A stretch of 51,184 nucleotides of DNA from Bacteroidales bacterium. GTDB taxonomy: Bacteria > Bacteroidota > Bacteroidia > Bacteroidales > UBA932. The notes beneath the pieces were generated by a model, which was given only the letters and a program-made list of their open reading frames with translations, was not told the origin of the DNA and searched no databases. Numbering within the stretch: position 1 is the stretch's first letter; the number at the start of each line of letters is the position of its first letter. The stretch is taken from positions 1 through 51,184 of the forward strand of contig JALCST010000015.1 in the NCBI GenBank assembly GCA_022653675.1, in the 5' to 3' direction. The position numbers were made by a program, and so were the translations under genes. Shown piece after piece: positions 1 to 8,073 of this stretch.

Positions 1-535
1 CCGGACTTTCGTGAAGACTCTTGCCGAGTCCGTGTCCAACCATTTCCCGAACTACCGAAAAACCGGCATTTTCACAATACGTCTGTACCGCATTGCCTAT
101 GTCGCCGATTCTTCCTCCCGGGAGTGCGGCCGCAATTCCGAGTTCGAGGGATTCCTCAGTCACATTAAGAAGCCGCCTGTCGGTACCGGTTACCTCTCCC
201 ACCGGGAAAGTGTAAGCCGAATCTCCATTAAAGCCCTTGTAGGTGGTACCGCAATCGAGAGATACTATGTCCCCCTCCTTCAGTTTGTACTCCGAAGGAA
301 AACCATGGACGATCGTATCGTTGACGGAAATACATAGTGTGAAAGGGAACCCGTCGTATCCGAGGAATCCTGGAACCGCACCATGATCGCGGATGAATTT
401 CTCCGCCAAGCTGTCAAGCTCTTTGGTAGTCACACCCGGCACACATTGCCTGCCGACTACAGCAAGAGTCTTGGAGACCAGAATGGCGTTTTCTCGCATT
501 ATTTCTATTTCCTCTGCGGTTTTTGTTTTGATCAT
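1..535 (-). CDS. map: Methionine aminopeptidase, type I (3' end outside window)
   Basis: Removes the initiator methionine from new proteins in the cytoplasm. I translated this directly from the minus strand: 178 residues are present and the carboxy end runs off the window. Metal ligands of the pita-bread fold are visible as D94 (in SLDCGTTY), D105 (in FNGDSAY) and H168 (in MVGHGLGKSLHE); the two glutamate ligands would lie beyond position 1. H77 in TIVHGFP matches the conserved substrate-pocket histidine. The start MIKTKTAEEIEIMREN is typical of the family. It lies 25 bp downstream of secY on the same strand, the usual secY-map order at the end of the spc operon, so it is probably co-transcribed with the ribosomal genes. 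Confidence 0.95.
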   Translation of the reverse strand, partial: MIKTKTAEEIEIMRENAILVSKTLAVVGRQCVPGVTTKELDSLAEKFIRDHGAVPGFLGYDGFPFTLCISVNDTIVHGFPSEYKLKEGDIVSLDCGTTYKGFNGDSAYTFPVGEVTGTDRRLLNVTEESLELGIAAALPGGRIGDIGNAVQTYCENAGFSVVREMVGHGLGKSLHESP

Positions 536-560
536 TTCTGAAAAGTTAAATATCATTCAA

Positions 561-1898
561 TTACATACCTGAACGGCCACGCATACGTCCTGTCTTCATC
601 AGTCCGTCATAGTGACGCATGAGCATATAAGATTCGATCTGTTGGAGAGTATCGAGTACTACGCCTACGATGATCAACAGGGATGTGCCTCCGTAAAACT
701 GGGCAAACTGGTTGTTCACCCCGCAAATTCTTGCGAAAGCAGGTAAGATCGCCACGATCGCCAAGAGTATAGACCCTGGCAACGTAATACGCGACATGAC
801 GGTGTCGAGATATTCGACGGTCTGCCTTCCAGGTTTTACACCGGGAATAAATCCTCCGTTCTTTTTCATCTCCTCAGCCATCATTGTCGGATTCACGGTT
901 ACAGCAGTGTAGAAGTACGTGAACAAGATAACCAGAATGGCGAAGATAAAGTTATACCAGAATCCGGTATAGTCGCTCAGCGTAGCCGCAAGGCCCTGCG
1001 TAGCCTGGAAACGGGAAAATACCAGAGGCAACAACATCATAGCCTGCGCAAAAATGATAGGCATTACACCGGCGGCATTGACTTTCAAAGGAATATACTG
1101 GCGAACTCCACCATACTGCCTGTTACCGACGATTCTCTTGGCATACTGTACCGGAACCTTGCGGGTACCTTCGACCAAAGCAATCGTTCCCAGGAATACG
1201 AGATAGAGGACTACGAATTCGACTACAAGCACCAGAAGGCCTCCGTTTGTCTGATTCAGTTTTTCTCCGAATTCGGCTACGAGAGCCATTGGAAGACGTG
1301 CGATAATACCTATCATGATTATGAGGGATATTCCGTTGCCCAGTCCGCGATCGGTGATTCGTTCACCTAGCCACATTACGAACATGGAACCGCCCAGAAG
1401 TATCAGCGTAGTCAGGAAATTGAACCAGAACGTACTCATTCCAAGGATGTTTATAGCCATAAACGCATCGGAAGGCAATTGTGCGCGGAGATTTGCCATA
1501 TAGGCAGGTCCCTGCAACAGGATGATGGCAATGGTCAGATAGCGCGTCCACTGGTTCATCTTCCTATATCCGCTTTCACCCTCACGCTGCAACCTCTGGA
1601 AATAAGGAACCATCAGTCCGAGAAGCTGTATTACGATCGATGCGGAGATATAAGGCATGACGCCCAGTGCGAAGATCGAAGCATTGCCGAACGCACCGCC
1701 TGAAAACATGTTGAGCAAGCCCAACAGGCCTTCAGAGCTTTGGTTCTGCAACTGGCTCAACTGGGAAGCGTCTATGCCCGGAAGGACGATGAAACTGCCC
1801 AGACGGTAAACCAGCAGTAAGAGAAGGGTATAAATCACTCTCTTGCGCAGTTCCTCAATCTTGAAGATGTTACCTATTGTCTGAAAAAAATTAGCCAT
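561..1898 (-). CDS. secY: Protein translocase subunit SecY
   Basis: Central channel subunit of the SecYEG translocon in the inner membrane; it exports unfolded preproteins with SecA and inserts membrane proteins with the ribosome. At 445 residues the length is normal. The amino end (FKIEELRKRVIYTLLLLL) leads into the first membrane helix, followed by the periplasmic plug region and further hydrophobic segments, ten expected in all. The conserved GERITDRGLGNGISLII stretch sits near residues 178-195. It is in the classical place after rplO, with a 10-bp gap, and before map. Confidence 0.97.
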   Translation of the reverse strand: MANFFQTIGNIFKIEELRKRVIYTLLLLLVYRLGSFIVLPGIDASQLSQLQNQSSEGLLGLLNMFSGGAFGNASIFALGVMPYISASIVIQLLGLMVPYFQRLQREGESGYRKMNQWTRYLTIAIILLQGPAYMANLRAQLPSDAFMAINILGMSTFWFNFLTTLILLGGSMFVMWLGERITDRGLGNGISLIIMIGIIARLPMALVAEFGEKLNQTNGGLLVLVVEFVVLYLVFLGTIALVEGTRKVPVQYAKRIVGNRQYGGVRQYIPLKVNAAGVMPIIFAQAMMLLPLVFSRFQATQGLAATLSDYTGFWYNFIFAILVILFTYFYTAVTVNPTMMAEEMKKNGGFIPGVKPGRQTVEYLDTVMSRITLPGSILLAIVAILPAFARICGVNNQFAQFYGGTSLLIIVGVVLDTLQQIESYMLMRHYDGLMKTGRMRGRSGM

Positions 1899-1908
1899 CT
1901 CTTGAATT

Positions 1909-2355
1909 TTAGATTATTGTGGCTTTGCCATCCTTGGCTTCTATCTTGGCGATAGCCGTCTTCGAGAACGCATTGGCCGTAACGTCAATTTTCCTTGTCA
2001 ATTCACCGTTCCCCAAAATTTTAACCAAGTCCGACTTGGCTAGCAATCCCGCATCGCGGAGCGTTTCGATGTCGACCTTATCGATATTGGATTTCGTGCA
2101 CAAGGCATCTATGGTGGAAAGATTGATCGGTTTGTATTCAATTCTAGTAGGATTGTTGAAACCGAATTTAGGCAGGCGACGCTGTATAGGCATCTGGCCA
2201 CCCTCGAAACCTACCTTGCGGCTGTATCCGGCCCTTGACTGAGCTCCTTTCGTACCGCGGGTAGCTGTTCCTCCATGTCCCGAACCTTCTCCCCTTCCTA
2301 TTCTCTTGGTGCTATGTGTCGAGCCTTTTACAGGCTTCATATTGCTCAAATTCAT
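1909..2355 (-). CDS. rplO: 50S ribosomal protein L15
   Basis: Late-assembly protein of the large subunit. The 148-residue product has the diagnostic glycine- and arginine-rich amino half (RIGRGEGSGHGGTATRG, about residues 18-34, then GFEGGQMPIQRRLPKFGF) that threads into 23S rRNA, and the globular carboxy half. It sits between rpmD (14-bp gap) and secY (10-bp gap) as in most bacteria and should be translated from the same operon transcript. Confidence 0.97.
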   Translation of the reverse strand: MNLSNMKPVKGSTHSTKRIGRGEGSGHGGTATRGTKGAQSRAGYSRKVGFEGGQMPIQRRLPKFGFNNPTRIEYKPINLSTIDALCTKSNIDKVDIETLRDAGLLAKSDLVKILGNGELTRKIDVTANAFSKTAIAKIEAKDGKATII

Positions 2356-2369
2356 TCTCTGTTCCTCCC

Positions 2370-2552
2370 TTATTTTATTTCTTCTACCGTAACGAGATGA
2401 GCGACTTTCCGGAGCATCCCTTCAGTCACAGGATTCAATTCCACTTCGACAGGATTATGGATTTTGCGTATGCCCAGCGACTTGAGATTCTCGATCTGCC
2501 TCTTGGTAGCGCCGCACCTGCTGATAACCTGAGTTACTTTGACTTTTGTCAT
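2370..2552 (-). CDS. rpmD: 50S ribosomal protein L30
   Basis: Small large-subunit protein of 60 residues, the full usual bacterial length. It opens with MTKVKVTQVISRCGATKRQ and contains the family's LKSLGIRKIHNPVEV segment near residues 24-38. It lies between rpsE and rplO with 14-bp gaps on each side, the canonical spc order. L30 is lost in some bacterial lineages, so its retention is mildly informative. Confidence 0.96.
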   Translation of the reverse strand: MTKVKVTQVISRCGATKRQIENLKSLGIRKIHNPVEVELNPVTEGMLRKVAHLVTVEEIK

Positions 2553-2566
2553 GATTCTTCTCCTCC

Positions 2567-3085
2567 TTAACCATTAAACACTCTGTTCATTGGGATGCCG
2601 CGCATTCCTGCGACAGTGTAAGCGTCGCGGATTTCCGACAGAGCAGCTATTGTCGCTTTCACAAGATTGTGAGGGTTCGAAGAACCTTTGCTCTTTGCAA
2701 TGACATCCTGGATTCCTACGGCTTCAAACACCGCACGCATCGCACCTCCGGCCTCAACTCCGGTTCCCGGAGCCGCCGGCTTCATAAATACTTTGGCGCC
2801 ACCGAACTTGGCCGTCTGTTCGTGGGGAATCGTCCTCTTGTCAAGAGGAACCCTTATCAGATTCTTCTTGGCATCCTCGACACCCTTCGCAATAGCAGTG
2901 GTCACTTCATTGGCCTTACCCAACCCGTAACCTACGACGCCGTTTTCATCTCCGACTACCACAATGGCTGCGAAACTGAAATGGCGACCGCCTTTGGTTA
3001 CTTTGGTAACCCTGTTGATGGCAACGAGCCTGTCCTTTAGTTCCAGATCCGCCGTCCTTACTTTTTTTACATTCAAATCTGCCAT
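2567..3085 (-). CDS. rpsE: 30S ribosomal protein S5
   Basis: Small-subunit protein lining the mRNA entry tunnel and contributing to decoding accuracy. The product has 172 residues. The double-stranded RNA-binding-like amino domain starts after a short leader ([23 protein letters not shown], near residues 16-38), and the second domain carries [16 protein letters not shown] and the [16 protein letters not shown] motif near residues 134-149. It is 5 bp downstream of rplR, implying translational coupling. Confidence 0.97.
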   Translation of the reverse strand: MADLNVKKVRTADLELKDRLVAINRVTKVTKGGRHFSFAAIVVVGDENGVVGYGLGKANEVTTAIAKGVEDAKKNLIRVPLDKRTIPHEQTAKFGGAKVFMKPAAPGTGVEAGGAMRAVFEAVGIQDVIAKSKGSSNPHNLVKATIAALSEIRDAYTVAGMRGIPMNRVFNG

Positions 3086-3090
3086 ATCCC

Positions 3091-3453
3091 TTAGAATTTA
3101 AGACCGCCTTCACGAGCGGCGTCAGCTAAACTTTTTACTCGTCCATGATACAGATAGCCTCCACGATCGAAAGCAACGGTTTCGATCCCGGCGGCCTTGG
3201 CGCGTTCGGCCGCAGCCTTTCCTACAATTGCGGCCTGTTCAACACCCTTCTTTCCCTTGCAGGATTCTATCAGCCCCTTATCGATCGACGAAGCCGAACA
3301 CAGGGTAATTCCCTTGACATCGTCAATGAACTGGACATATATCTGATTGTTGCTTCTATACACCGCCATGCGTGGACGCTCGGCTGTTCCGTTTACGACC
3401 TTGCGAATACGGTAGTGGATTCTTTTTCTTCTTTCAATTTTACTTAGTGCCAT
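3091..3453 (-). CDS. rplR: 50S ribosomal protein L18
   Basis: 5S rRNA-binding protein that helps form the central protuberance together with L5 and 5S rRNA. It has 120 residues, with the basic amino arm ([20 protein letters not shown]) and the conserved [20 protein letters not shown] strand region (about residues 27-46). The carboxy end [20 protein letters not shown] is diagnostic. Gaps are 15 bp to rplF upstream and 5 bp to rpsE downstream. Confidence 0.97.
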   Translation of the reverse strand: MALSKIERRKRIHYRIRKVVNGTAERPRMAVYRSNNQIYVQFIDDVKGITLCSASSIDKGLIESCKGKKGVEQAAIVGKAAAERAKAAGIETVAFDRGGYLYHGRVKSLADAAREGGLKF

Positions 3454-3468
3454 AACTTCATACCTCCA

Positions 3469-4029
3469 TTATTTAGCGGCTGCGGTCTTTCCGGCCTTGC
3501 GGCGGATCTGTTCACCTGTGAACTTGATACCCTTGCCCTTGTAAGGTTCAGGTTTACGTATGGCGCGTATACGAGCTGCTACCATGCCGAGAACCTGATT
3601 GTCATAGCTTCTGAGTATCAGAACGGGATTCTGCCCTTTCTTAACCTGGGGAACTTCAGCCGTGACTTCCTTAGGAAGCTGAAACTGAATGTTGTGAGAG
3701 AAACCAAGGCTGAAATTCAGGATATTGTTCTGGCATTCTACGTGGTAACCCACGCCGACCAGTTCCTGGCGGATTTCGAAACCCTGGGAAACACCGGTGA
3801 CCATATTATTGATTAAGGCACGGTAAAGGCCGTGAAGGGAACGGTGCCGGGGCATGTCTGTAGGACGGGTAACTGAGAGAACGCCATCCTTGACCTCGAC
3901 CTTTATGTCCGGGTCAACCTTGAGACTCATCTCTCCCTTAGGTCCTTTAACCTTGACCACATTATGCCCGTCGATGTCGACGGCTACCCCCTGTGGCAGG
4001 TGTACGGGTAATTTTCCAATTCTTGACAT
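3469..4029 (-). CDS. rplF: 50S ribosomal protein L6
   Basis: Large-subunit protein at the base of the L7/L12 stalk, next to the sarcin-ricin loop. The 186-residue product has the two related L6 domains. The start MSRIGKLPVHLPQGV and the carboxy motif IRAIRKPEPYKGKGIKF (around residues 157-173) are strongly conserved. Gaps of 22 bp to rpsH upstream and 15 bp to rplR downstream fit the spc order. Confidence 0.97.
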   Translation of the reverse strand: MSRIGKLPVHLPQGVAVDIDGHNVVKVKGPKGEMSLKVDPDIKVEVKDGVLSVTRPTDMPRHRSLHGLYRALINNMVTGVSQGFEIRQELVGVGYHVECQNNILNFSLGFSHNIQFQLPKEVTAEVPQVKKGQNPVLILRSYDNQVLGMVAARIRAIRKPEPYKGKGIKFTGEQIRRKAGKTAAAK

Positions 4030-4051
4030 TATTGTGAATCTTTAAATATCA

Positions 4052-4447
4052 TTAATATACATAGCAGAGAACTTCTCCGCCCACGTTCATGTCCTTCGCT
4101 TCCTTATCTGAAATAATTCCTTTGGAAGTGGAGAGTATTGCGATTCCGAGTCCGTTCAGCACTTGTGGCAATTCGCTCACGTTACTGTATTTCCTAAGAC
4201 CGGGAGTGCTCACGCGGACAATCTTCCGGATAGCCGGCTTTTTCGTATCGGGATGATACTTCAAGGCTATCTTTATAATGTCGATCGGTTTTTCTTCAAC
4301 GACCTTGTAGCTTAAAATATAACCCTTCTCGTGAAGAATACGTGTAATCTCGATTTTCATTTTGGACGCAGGGACCTCAACGATCTTGTTTCCTGCCAAA
4401 TATCCGTTTCTGACTCTTGTCAGATAATCTGCGATTGGATCAGTCAT
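4052..4447 (-). CDS. rpsH: 30S ribosomal protein S8
   Basis: Primary 16S rRNA-binding protein of the platform; in enterobacteria it also represses the spc operon by binding mRNA. The 131-residue product begins MTDPIADYLTRVRNG and ends in the domain with GLGIAILSTSKGIISDKEA (near residues 98-116), which contains the STS motif that contacts helix 21. Whether it autoregulates here cannot be told from the sequence. It follows rpsN with a 28-bp gap, among the longer gaps in the operon. Confidence 0.97.
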   Translation of the reverse strand: MTDPIADYLTRVRNGYLAGNKIVEVPASKMKIEITRILHEKGYILSYKVVEEKPIDIIKIALKYHPDTKKPAIRKIVRVSTPGLRKYSNVSELPQVLNGLGIAILSTSKGIISDKEAKDMNVGGEVLCYVY

Positions 4448-4475
4448 TTTGTTTCTGTTTTTAAGGTCCTAAATA

Positions 4476-4745
4476 CTACCAACTTGCTTTTTTCACTCCA
4501 GGAATCAGACCTTTGCTGGCCATCTCACGGAATTGTATGCGGCTCAAACCGAATATACGCATATAGCCCCTCTGGCGTCCGGTAATGGAACACCGGTTAT
4601 GTTGACGGCAACGGCACGAATTCTTTGGGAGTTTGTCCAATGCAGCCCAATCCCCGGCTTCCTTAAGAGCCTTGCGCTTTTCTGCGTATTTGGCGCATAA
4701 TTTGGCACGCTTCACTTCGCGGGCCTTCATTGATTCTTTTGCCAT
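4476..4745 (-). CDS. rpsN: 30S ribosomal protein S14 (long form)
   Basis: Head protein of the small subunit. At 89 residues this is the long S14 type rather than the about 61-residue zinc form. The carboxy motif [20 protein letters not shown] (about residues 50-69) is conserved. Two cysteines in SCRCRQ do not make the full CxxC pair of the zinc type. It starts 3 bp downstream of rplE, so coupling to rplE translation is likely. Confidence 0.96.
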   Translation of the reverse strand: MAKESMKAREVKRAKLCAKYAEKRKALKEAGDWAALDKLPKNSCRCRQHNRCSITGRQRGYMRIFGLSRIQFREMASKGLIPGVKKASW

Positions 4746-4748
4746 ATT

Positions 4749-5408
4749 TTAATCGTTTTTCTTATTCTTGAATGGTATTCCGAATTCTGAAAGCAAAGTG
4801 TAAGCTTCTTCATCGTTTGGAGCCGTCGTAACGAAAGTTATTTCCATCCCGACTATCTTGCTCACCTTTTCGATATCTATTTCGGGGAAGATGATCTGTT
4901 CCTTAAGGCCGAGCGTATAGTTTCCACGACCGTCGAACTTTTCGTCAACGCCCTTGAAATCCCTGATGCGCGGAAGGGCGATGCATATCAACCTTTCGAG
5001 GAACTCGTACATCTTCGTGCCACGAAGGGTAACCTTGCAACCGATAGGCATTCCGCTACGGAGCTTGAAATTCGAAATATCCTTACGGGATTTCGTAAGA
5101 ACGGCTTTCTGCCCCGCTATTGCAGACAGATCTTCGGCAGCCGTTTCCACGATCTTCTTATCCTGAGTTGCAGTCCCAACCCCTTCGTTTATGGTTATCT
5201 TCGCAAGCTTAGGGACCTGCATGATGGATTTATACTGGAACTTCTTCATCATATGGTTGACGATCTGTTCCTTATACAATTTTTGCATTTCCGGAACATA
5301 CCCGGCCGGCTTCGGAGCCTGTCCTTTCTTTTTTGCTGCAGCCTTTGCGACTTTGGCATTGGCCTTTACCTTTGCAGTTTTTACTGCGGCTTTCTTATCG
5401 TTTGCCAT
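4749..5408 (-). CDS. rplE: 50S ribosomal protein L5 with Lys/Ala-rich N-terminal extension
   Basis: 5S rRNA-binding protein of the central protuberance that contacts the P-site tRNA. Residues 41-219 are a standard L5 ([19 protein letters not shown], then [17 protein letters not shown] and the [21 protein letters not shown] carboxy end). The first 40 residues are an added tail of lysine and alanine runs ending [12 protein letters not shown]. Usual L5 proteins have about 179-185 residues, so 219 is long. The long start overlaps the rplX stop by one base (TAATG), which favours it; initiation at residue 41 would give normal length and cannot be excluded. Confidence 0.95.
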   Translation of the reverse strand: MANDKKAAVKTAKVKANAKVAKAAAKKKGQAPKPAGYVPEMQKLYKEQIVNHMMKKFQYKSIMQVPKLAKITINEGVGTATQDKKIVETAAEDLSAIAGQKAVLTKSRKDISNFKLRSGMPIGCKVTLRGTKMYEFLERLICIALPRIRDFKGVDEKFDGRGNYTLGLKEQIIFPEIDIEKVSKIVGMEITFVTTAPNDEEAYTLLSEFGIPFKNKKND

Positions 5409-5728
5409 TATTTAATCTCCTCTCCTGATTTTTTCGCATAACGTACGAGTTTCCCCTTGTCGTTGAGGCGACGCCCTATTTTCGTAGGTCCGCCCTTCAC
5501 AGGATCAACCAGTTGCAGGTTGGAAATATGTATGCCTGCTTCCTTTTTGATTATACCGCCCTGCGGATGTTCTGCATTAGGTTTGGTGCTGCGGCTTATG
5601 AGGTTCACTCCTTCTACTATGGCACGCTTGTTCTTGACGTCTACTTCAAGGACCTTTCCGGTTTTGCCCTTGTGGTTCCCTGCATTGACGTAGACCATAT
5701 CACCTTTCTTTATATGTAATTTGCTCAT
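5408..5728 (-). CDS. rplX: 50S ribosomal protein L24
   Basis: Assembly initiator of the large subunit, near the peptide exit tunnel. The 106-residue product has the KOW motif early ([20 protein letters not shown], about residues 6-25), which binds domain I of 23S rRNA, and the central [17 protein letters not shown] stretch. The stop overlaps the long rplE start by one base; the gap to rplN upstream is 12 bp. Confidence 0.97.
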   Translation of the reverse strand: MSKLHIKKGDMVYVNAGNHKGKTGKVLEVDVKNKRAIVEGVNLISRSTKPNAEHPQGGIIKKEAGIHISNLQLVDPVKGGPTKIGRRLNDKGKLVRYAKKSGEEIK

Positions 5729-5740
5729 ATCACTCCCTCC

Positions 5741-6106
5741 TTATAATACTTCCGGTGCGAGCGAAACTATCTTCATATAGTTTTCTCGGAGTTCCCTGGC
5801 CACCGGTCCGAAAATACGCGTTCCGCGGAGTTCGCCGGCATTATTTAACAATACGCATGCATTGTCGTCGAAACGGATGTAAGAACCGTCGGTACGACGC
5901 ACTTCCTTTTTGGTACGAACGACGACAGCCTTGGAAACGGTCCCCTTCTTTGCATCAGCCCCAGGGATGGAGCTTTTGATCGCAACGACGATCTTGTCTC
6001 CAACAGTGGCATAACGATGACGGGTACCGCCGAGTACACGTATGCAAAGGACTTCCTTCGCACCGCTGTTGTCAGCCACCTGTAATCTGGTTTCTTGTTG
6101 TATCAT
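5741..6106 (-). CDS. rplN: 50S ribosomal protein L14
   Basis: Large-subunit interface protein that bridges to the small subunit. It has 121 residues and opens [19 protein letters not shown], with the conserved [19 protein letters not shown] segment near residues 26-44 and [14 protein letters not shown] near the end. It follows rpsQ with a 2-bp gap. Confidence 0.97.
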   Translation of the reverse strand: MIQQETRLQVADNSGAKEVLCIRVLGGTRHRYATVGDKIVVAIKSSIPGADAKKGTVSKAVVVRTKKEVRRTDGSYIRFDDNACVLLNNAGELRGTRIFGPVARELRENYMKIVSLAPEVL

Positions 6107-6108
6107 AA

Positions 6109-6363
6109 CTATTTAGCTTTTTCAATTATTTCAACTAATCTCCAACGCTTCGTCTTGCTGAGAGGACGGGTTTCCATTATGCGGACGGTATCGCCTTCCC
6201 CGCATTCGTTGTTTGCGTCTTCAGCTACAAGCTTTGTGGTCTTGTTGACGAATTTCCCGTAGATAGGATGCTGCATACGTCTCCTGATCGCAACTACGAT
6301 GGTTTTGTCCATCTTACTGCTGACCACTACGCCAACTCTTTCTTTTCGAAGATTTCTTTCCAT
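6109..6363 (-). CDS. rpsQ: 30S ribosomal protein S17
   Basis: Early 16S rRNA-binding protein with an OB fold. The 84-residue product starts [20 protein letters not shown] and carries the family signature [18 protein letters not shown] (about residues 57-74). It lies between rpmC (14-bp gap) and rplN (2-bp gap). Confidence 0.97.
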   Translation of the reverse strand: MERNLRKERVGVVVSSKMDKTIVVAIRRRMQHPIYGKFVNKTTKLVAEDANNECGEGDTVRIMETRPLSKTKRWRLVEIIEKAK

Positions 6364-6377
6364 TTCAATGAGCTTGT

Positions 6378-6614
6378 TTAGTTCTGTTTAACTTCTTCGG
6401 TTTCGGAAGCTTTCCTGACGGCTTCCTCCTGTTCGCGCTGTGCGAGAATCGTAATCATCCTCGCAACGTCCCTTCTCGCCTTCTTTATCTTGGAAGTATC
6501 TTCCAATGGAGAGATGGAATGGTTCAGTTTGATCTGAACAAGGTTCTGCTTTTCTGCGTCTACGCGTTCGCGCAGATCCTTAAGTGACATTTCGCGTATT
6601 TCCTTTGGTTTCAT
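6378..6614 (-). CDS. rpmC: 50S ribosomal protein L29
   Basis: Small helical protein at the exit tunnel near the signal recognition particle and trigger factor docking sites. It has 78 residues. The amino half [20 protein letters not shown] and the [22 protein letters not shown] motif are typical. The last roughly 15 residues ([16 protein letters not shown]) form an acidic tail longer than the E. coli form (63 residues). The gap to rplP upstream is 11 bp. Confidence 0.96.
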   Translation of the reverse strand: MKPKEIREMSLKDLRERVDAEKQNLVQIKLNHSISPLEDTSKIKKARRDVARMITILAQREQEEAVRKASETEEVKQN

Positions 6615-6625
6615 ACCTCTATTTA

Positions 6626-7048
6626 TTATTCTTCAACGTAATCCCTTCTAACCACGAACTTGGTGTGTATCGGAAGTTTGTTGGCCCCGAGCCGGAGAGC
6701 TTCCTTCGCCACTGCCAATGGAACTCCATCGGCCTCTATGAGTACTCTCCCCGGGGTACACGGCGCAACGAACCCTACCGGATCACCCTTGCCTTTACCC
6801 TGGCGTACTTCTGCAGGCTTGCGCGTGTAAGGTTTGTCCGGGAAGACCCTGATCCAAACGTTTCCTTCACGCTTCATGTAACGCACTACAGCCTGTCGTG
6901 CAGCCTCGATCTGCTGACTTGTCAGCCAGCATGTTTCCAATGTCTTCAGACCAAAAGATCCGAATGACAGTTGGTCGCCCCTATGGGCGATACCCTTCAT
7001 ATGACCCCTTTGCTGCCTTCTGAATTTGGTTTTTTTCGGTTGTAACAT
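6626..7048 (-). CDS. rplP: 50S ribosomal protein L16, first gene of the operon
   Basis: Large-subunit protein near the A site and the peptidyl transferase centre. I chose the start at 7048 because every L16 begins [19 protein letters not shown]; an upstream in-frame ATG at 7138 would add 30 residues without family support and would lie upstream of the promoter's likely start site. The product has 140 residues, the normal length, with [15 protein letters not shown] [20 protein letters not shown] around residues 76-95. Unusually rpsC, rplV and rpsS are not upstream; instead there is a promoter and a divergent unrelated gene. Confidence 0.97.
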   Translation of the reverse strand: MLQPKKTKFRRQQRGHMKGIAHRGDQLSFGSFGLKTLETCWLTSQQIEAARQAVVRYMKREGNVWIRVFPDKPYTRKPAEVRQGKGKGDPVGFVAPCTPGRVLIEADGVPLAVAKEALRLGANKLPIHTKFVVRRDYVEE

Positions 7049-7120
7049 TTTCTTATTACTTAAAAATTTCTCTAAATTCTTAACACCCAAGCCCTTAGTG
7101 CACAAGACTCCTAAAAGCCG
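7049..7120 (-). promoter_or_regulatory. Structured leader of the rplP operon (candidate)
   Basis: The predicted leader is about 70 nt, longer than for most other promoters in this window. On the minus strand CTTTTAG (7111-7117) can pair with CTAAGGG (7092-7098), using two G-U pairs, and flanking CCC/GGG can extend it; AGCCC with GGGCT is an alternative. Ribosomal protein leaders often bind a product of the operon, but no known binding motif is recognised here. The reading is tentative. Confidence 0.3.
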
Positions 7121-7125
7121 GGCTG

Positions 7126-7155
7126 CAAATATAATCAATTAATCATTAATACAAA
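7126..7155 (-). promoter_or_regulatory. Promoter of the rplP-map operon
   Basis: On the minus strand TTTG (7152-7155) is followed after 18 bp by TATATTTG (7126-7133). This matches the Bacteroidetes primary sigma consensus TTTG / TAnnTTTG with about 19-bp spacing. It is one of the best two-part promoters in the window and makes rplP the first gene of a separate transcription unit. Confidence 0.8.
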
Positions 7156-7362
7156 TGTTTTTTAACTTTTATTTACCATATTTTCGACCATTTTTTTTGA
7201 GCCCTAAATCATCAAGGTTCAACTTATTGCACATAAGAATAACATAACTATACAATGCTTTTCGACCGGAAGATCCGTTCAGGGAAAATCTTCATTTCAT
7301 ACCAATATGTTTCGGCTCGAAAATTGCAGCAAATTCCCCGCATTCCTACCGATGCTTTGAAA
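7156..7362. other. Divergent intergenic region, rplP / DUF4294 gene
   Basis: Together with the rplP leader and promoter this makes a gap of 314 bp without a gene. This part is A+T-rich with long T runs around 7156-7200. I see no RNA gene, repeat or clear promoter for the plus-strand gene; the nearest -7-like sequence is TATGTTTC at 7306-7313, one mismatch from consensus. This is where the rpsC end of the usual S10 cluster would be expected. Confidence 0.6.
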
Positions 7363-8073
7363 ATGAACTTCTTGCGCAAATACGTTTACCCCATTCTAAT
7401 CGTGGTTTCTGGCCTAACCTGTCAGGACTTGGCGGCACAAAACGGCGGAAGGATAATTCGTGCACCCGAGAGATCAGAAACATCGGCCATAATGAATTTC
7501 ATAGTCGTCAAGGGAGACACTATCTATCTGGACGAACTTCCGCCGGCGGTGATTTCCTACAGAAGCCACATGAGCACGCGTGAATGGCGCATATATTATA
7601 AGCGCGTATATAATTTCAGCCGCGCCTATCCTTACGCCCTTTTCGTAGCCGACGTTATCCAGCGCACCGACAGCCTTTTCGAAGCCGACCACTATAGCAA
7701 GCGCCAACGGGAAAAATACCTGAGCCTGCTGAAAGAGACTCTATTGAAGGACTTCGACAAAAAATTCAGAGGGTTGACCCTGAAACAGGGCCTGATGATG
7801 ATAAGGCTTATAGACCGTGAAGTCGGCATGACTCCATACATTATAATAAAGAAATACCTCGGAGGAATCAATGCGACTTTCTGGCAGGGAGTCGCACGCA
7901 TGTTCAAAGGCGACCTGAAAAAACCTTACGACAAATTCGGTGAAGATGCCGATCTGGAAGAATTATGCAAAAAATGGGAGAAAGGTGAATTCAGGCAACT
8001 CTATGTTTCCATATTCGGCAAATTGCCCCTGGAAATTTCAGTCCCGGAGAAATATATGAAACCTCTGCGCTGA
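7363..8073 (+). CDS. DUF4294 domain secreted protein
   Basis: Function unknown. From the ATG at 7363 the product is 236 residues with a signal peptide (MNFLRKYVYPILIVVSG, cleavage probably after DLAAQ near residue 25), so it is likely periplasmic. The start is chosen for this signal peptide; the frame is open further upstream to 7255. The body holds the DUF4294 hallmarks: GDTIYLDELPPAVI, then a WRIYYKRVYNFSRAYPYAL stretch and LTLKQGLMMIRLIDREVG. This family is largely confined to Bacteroidetes. Its last 73 bases overlap the 3' end of lpxH on the other strand. Confidence 0.85.
   Translation: MNFLRKYVYPILIVVSGLTCQDLAAQNGGRIIRAPERSETSAIMNFIVVKGDTIYLDELPPAVISYRSHMSTREWRIYYKRVYNFSRAYPYALFVADVIQRTDSLFEADHYSKRQREKYLSLLKETLLKDFDKKFRGLTLKQGLMMIRLIDREVGMTPYIIIKKYLGGINATFWQGVARMFKGDLKKPYDKFGEDADLEELCKKWEKGEFRQLYVSIFGKLPLEISVPEKYMKPLR

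Noticed and set aside
7049..7138. Extended L16 start at 7138
   Set aside because: It would add 30 residues overlapping the promoter's start region; L16 proteins begin at MLQPKKTKF.
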